Positions 58,265 to 64,000 of a stretch of DNA of 64,000 nucleotides are shown here, in pieces. The stretch is from Purpureocillium takamizusanense (lineage: Eukaryota; Ascomycota; Sordariomycetes; Hypocreales; Ophiocordycipitaceae): the NCBI RefSeq assembly GCF_022605165.1, contig NC_063078.1:682001-746000 (forward strand). The letters are read 5' to 3'. Positions within the stretch are counted from its first letter, which is position 1, and each line of letters starts with the position of its first letter. Under the pieces are notes generated by a model. The model was not told the origin of the DNA. It ran no database searches and worked only from the letters and a program-made list of their open reading frames with translations. The position numbers and the translations under genes were made by a program.

Positions 58265-59815
58265 TTAATGATCTTCTGTCCCTGTTTGAGTCCCCTTCGC
58301 CTTCTCGTTGCGCCTCCACTCCAATAGCTCATCCATCCCCTCCAGACTCGCACGTCTGCCCCAGTTCTTTGGTTGCCTCTTGAGGAACGCGCCCACGGCG
58401 CCGAGATACCCCTCGTGGCGCAGAAAGTATGCTTGCTTCTCGCCTTTACTCCAGAACCTGATGGCATAACTGAGCGTGTTCATCGTCTGCCGATGGCCGC
58501 GGATGAAGGAACCGCCAAAGTATATGTCGGAGAGATTGTGAATTTGCGACTGCAAGTAGGCAATTTGGCCAATGTTGTTGGACACTGCGTAGAGTAGTGA
58601 CCTCGAGATGTCGCCGTCCGTGAACCCGACATCTGCCGAGATATCCGGTCCGTCTGCGCTTCCTGACGCGTTTTCTGCAGCAGCCCTGGTGGCAGCACTC
58701 TTCATGCGGAACACCTTGCCAAAAGAAGATGCGATTGCTGTGCTCTTGAGGCCGATTTTCCCGTAATCTGTCCCATAAATGTCGCCAACTAACATATCGA
58801 CCCTGGCATTGTCGCCATGTTCGGCTTGGTCCAGCATTTCGTCAAAGGTGTTTGCACCCGTCAGCAGGGACAACAATCCCCACAGTGTACCGCCACCTAA
58901 TGACGTGCCGCCCACTCGCTCGTACGAACGCGGGCCGGTGACCTTGAGGAAGGACACTCCCGAGCCAATGTTGACAAGAAGATACGGGTAGATGGCCTCG
59001 CGGGGGTTGACGAAGTGCATGGGATCTGTTTCGGAGTAGGTGAAGACCTCGCGCGGTATTTCGGTGATGAAAAAGTCGAGTCCTGGGTAGGCGCATTCCT
59101 GTTAGCATCGCAAATATGGTCGCCAAGCCCATTGGCAAGCTTACCGATGATAAGACACTCCATCTCATCCTCGCGCAGCACATCGACGCCGAGCGCATCG
59201 CGAATCTTGTCGTAGAACTTGTACGCGCCACCTCCAGTCGCCATGACGCAGAGCTCGCTGGGCTGCGAGCCATTGAGCTCCAGTTGCTTATCCCGTAGGT
59301 TCTTCATCAACTCGACGCAGTCGTCCACACGATCGGTCTCGAAACTCTGGAAATTGAGTCGGCCCCCGGGCTCGGTCGAATGCGCCTCTCTAGAGAAATA
59401 GACAAGCTTTATGAGGGAGCCGCCAATCTACACCGCCAGCATCCCGATTAGACCGCGACACACGTGGATAAAGACCGCGCAATCACAGGAATATACGTAC
59501 ATCAACGGCGATGTGGCTCACCACTGCCGTGTGATATGGCAACCGAATATCGCTCGTTTCGGGATGCGTCGGACTGCCTCTCCCTCCGTTCCCCTGGGCG
59601 GCTCTAGGCGCCGGCGTCCTCGTATCTGGATCGACGATGAATGCCCCCTTGACATTAATCCTAACGCTGCCAGGTCTTGTGATGGTATCGTCAATCTCCT
59701 CAGTCGACATGGTCATCCTCGGCAGTTGCGCTGCCGGCAGGTCACCTTGATGGGCGACGTCCCGCCGCCCGGCTGCGGAGCCGGGGGGCTCGGGGCTTTC
59801 GACTGCGGGACTCAT
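58265..59815 (-). CDS. Pantothenate kinase, eukaryotic (type II)
   Basis: Three exons (59501-59815, 59145-59427, 58265-59082) with introns of 73 and 62 bp give 471 residues. The enzyme phosphorylates pantothenate, the first and rate-limiting step of CoA synthesis, in the cytosol. Landmarks: the ATP-binding AVDIGGSLIKLVYFSREAHS across intron 1, VMATGGGAYKFYDKI, EMECLIIGLDFFITEIPREV across intron 2, PYLLVNIGSGVSFLKV, RVGGTSLGGGTLWGL, and SDIYFGGSFIRGH near the C-terminus. The first 95 or so residues are an N-terminal extension of low complexity. The acceptor for exon 3 is the CAG at 59083, the only one that restores IIGLDFF. CoA feedback is known for the family. Confidence 0.96.
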
Positions 59816-62066
59816 ATCGATGCGGATGCGCAGTGCGGCAGGAAGTTGCTAAAGTGTTGCATTGAGCTCACGGCCGGATCGTGTAGCGTCACGGCTCGTT
59901 CGCATCTCCGGGCGCGCGCAATGTGTTGATTGATATTGGCCGAGTAAGTCCGGCTGAGCAAGATTCAGGAGGGGCGTTGAGCCACAGCTTATTACGTACG
60001 AGGGGCCGGGGCTTATCGATAGCGGGCCAAACTCCCGTTTGACCGAGGCTCACGGATCGTCGGGGCTCGCCTTTTGCCCTGGATCTTGGCCAACGCGCCC
60101 ACTCCTCCTCCACTCATTCACAGAGTCCCGGACTCCCATCCCGCCATCGTCGCTTGCGGCTGCAGTGAAGACACGCCACGAAAACGGGTCACAGGGTCGC
60201 GTCCATTTATATGGGAAGTACTTCGTACTTGGTATTGTATTCCGGGATACGCTGTTACACCCACCGGGGATAGAGGTATCCCGATCGGGTAAAGCGCCGT
60301 CGTCGCTATTGGGCTCGACCCCCCGGCCTTGCCCTTCTATCTCTGGTCGCCGTATAAATACGCTAACCTCTACGCTCTCTATCGCCTTATATACTCGACT
60401 TCTCTTCTCCTATTTTCTTTAGATCTATTGGACGCCTAGTCTTCGTATTCTTGTCTCTTCTTCATTTGCGTATACGCCTGATTCCTTTACTCGGAACTCG
60501 TTATCTCGGCTCAGAGACCAGCCAATCCTACACACGGCTGGGTCTGCCACCGCCCTGCCCTCGATGTATGCCGTAAGTGCTCCTCCCCTTATCGCCTTGA
60601 TTTGACTTGAGCTGGCTCTCTTCTTCGAGCTTCTAAAATAGTAAGACTTTCTGCTAATATGCATAGGGTCTGCCTGGAGCACGCACGCACGCGTAATATC
60701 GCGCACTCCTTCTAACGCCCCTCGCTTTACTCGGTCAGCGCCCCTTGTTTCCGTGTTCGAAAGGTCGGTAACCGCCCCTGTTGTGGCTTAGAGGGGGGTG
60801 ATCGCAACCTAGCCAATGGAGAAAGTGCCGTGAATGCCCGACTGCGCCGACGGCTGGCTAGAGCCGCGTTTCTGCGCGGCTACGACCTGCCGTAGTCGAT
60901 TCCCCTTACTAGCTGAAATAGGCGTCGTGCTGCGCATTGAGATAATACGTTGTCAGAAACTAGGGGAGGAGAGGGAGGGAACTTTTGTCCCTGGGGTTCC
61001 CGGTCCGGCGTTGTCTGGGGCTGGCACTTCCTAGTGCGCAATGCTACCTTGAAAAGTGTGATAATAGTCGACTCCTCTTGCTAGTTACTCGTGGAGATCC
61101 GTGGGGTAGATCGAGGCAGCGTTCCAACTTGGTCTCGTTCTCGACGCTAAGACTGATGAGCGTCGATAGTTCCGCTCCTAGGATGGCTTAGCATTAGCCA
61201 GGAGTGGCTAGTCGACTCTTTCTCTACTCCGGATAAAGAGCGTCTCGCTGGGGTTGGAGATCAAGACTATGCTCTAGCCTACCGAGAACCTATATGTCGC
61301 GGAGTTGGGCTAACTTCGGGGTCGCCGAGAGTGCTCTAATGGCCCTGGGCGGCTTGATCTTCGGCGACACTGCCTAGAGGAGAGGGATATCCGGAAAGCG
61401 CTATGTTAAGTGTAGCACGGTAACTTACTAATTGGCGGCAAGACGGGAGGGGAGATATAATTAGAGTGGAAGATGCCTAGAGCTATTTCCTAGGTATGGA
61501 TCGTCGTATAAAATACGGCTTAGGAAGACGAACTATAACGGATAACTATAACTAGCGCTACGTCGAGCTTCGTCTCGCCCTTTTAAGGCGCCCAACATCT
61601 AGTTTGTTGAGGACGAAAGAACACACCAAAGGTCAAGCGCAGCGGATGTCCTGCTGGCCGTCGAATACGTGGGAGGCCAGAATCGAGTAGCCTCGCTCTG
61701 GAAAAGCTCTCCACGAGCCGTAAGCTGAGAGTTGGGTGGCGCAAGATCTATCCCGTCGTGTTAGTCAAATGCAAAATAGAACAAGAGAGGCAACTACGGC
61801 CATCTCAGAAAGTAGGAGGAAAACCAGAGTCCTCATTCTCGTAACTAAAGAAGCATCATAACCAAGATGACCACGAAGCTCATGACAAAGGCCATGAAGA
61901 AGCTAATTGACATGCATATCCATCTGATATTAGGGGCCCTGACTACCCTTTTATGTCCTTCGAATGTCATCGCACCCTGGCTTCCCTCCACTCTTTTTTG
62001 CGTTTTGCAGTTTTCTGGTCCGGGATCTGCACTATTACGCCAACAAACTGAGCTCTGATGCAGTGA
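59816..62066. other. Intergenic region containing an AT-rich, RIP-like block
   Basis: No intact gene. From about 60.2 to 61.6 kb the composition changes sharply: many TA steps, few CA and TG. A hand count over 61381-61560 gives TpA/ApT of 25/16 and (CpA+TpG)/(ApC+GpT) of 8/18, in the range expected after repeat-induced point mutation. A minus-strand frame of 93 codons (60425-60706) may be a remnant of an element. A GTACTTCGTAC motif lies at 60218-60228. The left part holds the pantothenate kinase promoter. Confidence 0.6.
60230..61620. repeat. Probable RIP-degraded repeat or transposon remnant
   Basis: The boundaries are approximate and set by composition only. No terminal repeats, target-site duplication or transposase motif is visible. 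It is the only stretch in the window with this bias. The parent element cannot be named. Confidence 0.5.
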
Positions 62067-64000
62067 CTACGCTCCGAAGTGCACGAATTGCGCCCAACTC
62101 AACGGCGTGTCCATGTCCACCTCTCGCACCGCCATCACTGCTTCCCTAACCGCACAAGCCACCTCTCGCCCGTCCCAAGCAATTACCTCCCTCTGTTGCC
62201 TGAGCAGTGCCCGATAGAACCCACCTGCAACTTCCACGCAAACCCTATCGAGCGACGGCCACAGACAGCCCACCACATGCGGAAACCCCGCCACCTGGAA
62301 CCCACTCACCACGTGAATCACCTCATCCGACAGCCGCGCCGTCTTGTTCTCCGCCGTCGAGCAGGCCGACAAATAGGCTATGTGGGCGTTAGCTAGATTC
62401 AGCTCCGACACCAGCCGTACTGTCAGTCTGTCTTGCGTCAGCCCCTGCTTATCTTGTTTTTGCAAGATCAAGCCGCTGCTCGACGGGTCTGTATGGTCCG
62501 TAAAGCCGTGGCAGGCAAGGTGTGCGATAGTGCAGTCTCGCATCCTGTCGACTACTTGTGCTACACTCGGAGACTTGAGTGATTGCATAGGTATATTCCC
62601 TGCCAATAGCTCTGTGACGTGCTTCTCCTCTGTCATAACGCCAGGAAGGTCACACAGCTTGCCTACGCCATGGCGTAAAGCATCGGCCGGCGTGGTCGGC
62701 ATGGTGGCGATCAGAAACGAGGCCTGCGTGCCCTTCGTCTTGTTAGCCCGATGATGGGCATATGCAAGAGTTTTGATGGATGGGCTGTATGATGAGATAG
62801 CCCTAGTGAATGCGTTATCCGTAGATTCCGAAGAATGCATCCCGGCAGCATGAAACGGCATCGAGCTACCGAGCCCCGTGCCTATCCACCATATCCGCGG
62901 CAGCGCGTCTGGCGTCTGGTCTGTATCGACTGTGTCAAGAACGGGCTTGACACACACATCCCATAGCCAGAAAAGGTACTCGAGGTACTCCGCGTTCTTC
63001 TCCGCCCGCTCTGATCTAGCTACTTCTCGCCCTGTCCACCTCCTGCTGAGCCAGGACTGTGCGTCCGACGCGAGTAGCCGTGATAGGCTAAGCGTCCGAA
63101 GAGTAGTCTGGGAGACAAGAATGGCGTCGCTTCGAAAATCAGTGATGTTAACGACCACTATAGTACCGCCTATAGCACACTTCTGCATCTCGGACACCGT
63201 CTGACCGAGCAAGAAGCGCTCGTGGCCAGCAAGTCCCCGGATCTCCTTGATACAATTATCAAGTTCAACTATGGCTTCCCGACGCTGGTTCTCTGCTTGT
63301 ACGCGAAGTGGGCCCTGCTTACGGTCGCCGGCTGTTTCGTTAATCTTGTCTCGGAGAAGTTCATAACGGCAAGCAATATCGTAGTGATCGCGTTGCAGAG
63401 ATGACAAGTCGTCCCGGCTGTCGACAAGCTGGCCGACAATGACAGCGCGACCTCTTTCGAGATTCTCGAGAGCGCTTTCAGGCTGACCAGCCGCAAGAAA
63501 GCAAGCGCAGAGATCGTTGGAAATGCCAGCGAAAGTTGACATGACGAATTGCTGGTCGCAGCGATCCAGTATCTTAGTGTTGACCACCGGCAGGAGGTCG
63601 AGGACGGCCAAGCCTAGCTGGATGGCGGGTTCAAACTTCGACTGTATAGCGAGGAGTGGAAGACAGCGGGCAGCGGCTTGGACTCGATGGAAAGGAATAG
63701 CTGTTTGACAAGCCCAAGCCGCGTGGAGACACGAGAAAGCTTCCTCAAAGTCGGCTATCTGGCGTGTCCGCTCAAACTGCCACCCAAGCTGATTTGCAAG
63801 GTTCATAACCCTACCTGCGCGGTCGGGATGGTCGGCTGGCGTCGAGGCGACTGCTTGTTTAGCTACCGCGATAGCTTCCTCTAGGTCGGCTATCTGGCCT
63901 ATTCGCTCATACCGGCTCTGAAGCCCAATTCCAAGATCGCTCAACTGACCTGCGCGGTCGGGATGATCGGCTAGTGTTGCGTCGACTGCTTGTCTGGCTA
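62067..64000 (-). CDS. TPR-CHAT caspase-like protein, C-terminal part (runs off the window)
   Basis: The frame is open from the right edge to a TAG at 62067-62069, 643 codons visible; the start lies beyond 64000. The N-terminal visible part consists of 42-residue tetratricopeptide repeats (ADHPDRAGQLSDLGIGLQSR, then YERIGQIADLEEAIAVAKQA, repeated), followed by a helical linker with CFLAAGQPESALENLERGRA. The C-terminal 300 residues are a CHAT domain, a caspase-related peptidase fold. The catalytic His is in AHLACHGF (codon 62508-62510) and the Cys in AYLSACSTA (codon 62361-62363), both intact. In fungi such proteins are often large and variable, and they are linked by family resemblance to self/non-self recognition and cell death. 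The actual role is unknown. No intron is needed in the visible part. Confidence 0.9.
   Translation of the reverse strand, partial: ARQAVDATLADHPDRAGQLSDLGIGLQSRYERIGQIADLEEAIAVAKQAVASTPADHPDRAGRVMNLANQLGWQFERTRQIADFEEAFSCLHAAWACQTAIPFHRVQAAARCLPLLAIQSKFEPAIQLGLAVLDLLPVVNTKILDRCDQQFVMSTFAGISNDLCACFLAAGQPESALENLERGRAVIVGQLVDSRDDLSSLQRDHYDIACRYELLRDKINETAGDRKQGPLRVQAENQRREAIVELDNCIKEIRGLAGHERFLLGQTVSEMQKCAIGGTIVVVNITDFRSDAILVSQTTLRTLSLSRLLASDAQSWLSRRWTGREVARSERAEKNAEYLEYLFWLWDVCVKPVLDTVDTDQTPDALPRIWWIGTGLGSSMPFHAAGMHSSESTDNAFTRAISSYSPSIKTLAYAHHRANKTKGTQASFLIATMPTTPADALRHGVGKLCDLPGVMTEEKHVTELLAGNIPMQSLKSPSVAQVVDRMRDCTIAHLACHGFTDHTDPSSSGLILQKQDKQGLTQDRLTVRLVSELNLANAHIAYLSACSTAENKTARLSDEVIHVVSGFQVAGFPHVVGCLWPSLDRVCVEVAGGFYRALLRQQREVIAWDGREVACAVREAVMAVREVDMDTPLSWAQFVHFGA

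Overview
This is nuclear DNA of a filamentous ascomycete (Pezizomycotina). The evidence is short introns (mostly 50-160 bp, GTRNGT donors, YAG acceptors), fungal-specific genes (DASH subunit Hsk3, Aim11, a Chs4/Skt5-like Sel1 protein, an OPT peptide transporter), GC-rich coding sequence, and one block with the dinucleotide bias of repeat-induced point mutation (RIP). A Sordariomycete, perhaps Hypocreales, is my inference. Gene models were spliced by hand; every multi-exon model below keeps frame and ends at a stop.

Layout. 0.8-3.0 kb: a Pho85-type cyclin (-), then 7.3 kb with no recognisable gene. 10.3-11.6 kb: a Fic-fold protein that has lost its catalytic His (+). 12.0-15.6 kb: a compact housekeeping cluster, the RNA helicase Sub2 (-) diverging from RNase P subunit Rpr2 (+), which converges on the very small kinetochore gene hsk3 (-). 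17.4-19.9 kb: a ketopantoate-reductase-like protein with a long disordered tail (-). 19.9-31.3 kb: an 11.4-kb gene desert full of simple repeats, G-tracts and short GTAC palindromes. 31.3-37.8 kb: a GST-like protein (+) and an OPT oligopeptide transporter (+). 38.5-41.0 kb: ribosomal protein eL37 (+) and Elongator subunit Elp6 (-). 41.7-42.2 kb: an unlisted three-exon gene for a small secreted eight-cysteine protein with a colipase/Dickkopf-like cysteine pattern (-). 42.9-45.4 kb: an MFS transporter (-). 47.8-48.6 kb: a mitochondrial thioredoxin-like protein (+). 49.2-52.2 kb: a CaaX-tailed Sel1 chitin synthase activator (-). 55.6-58 kb: a 2OG-Fe(II) oxygenase (-) and Aim11 (+). 58.3-59.8 kb: pantothenate kinase (-). 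60.2-61.6 kb: AT-rich DNA with a RIP signature. 62.1-64.0 kb: the C-terminal part of a TPR-CHAT caspase-like protein running off the right edge (-).

Most genes are unrelated core functions, not a pathway or biosynthetic cluster. The accessory content is the secreted cysteine-rich protein, the degenerate Fic protein, the OPT and MFS transporters, and the TPR-CHAT gene beside RIP-mutated DNA, which suggests the right edge enters a more plastic region. No tRNA, rRNA, CRISPR array or intact transposon was found.
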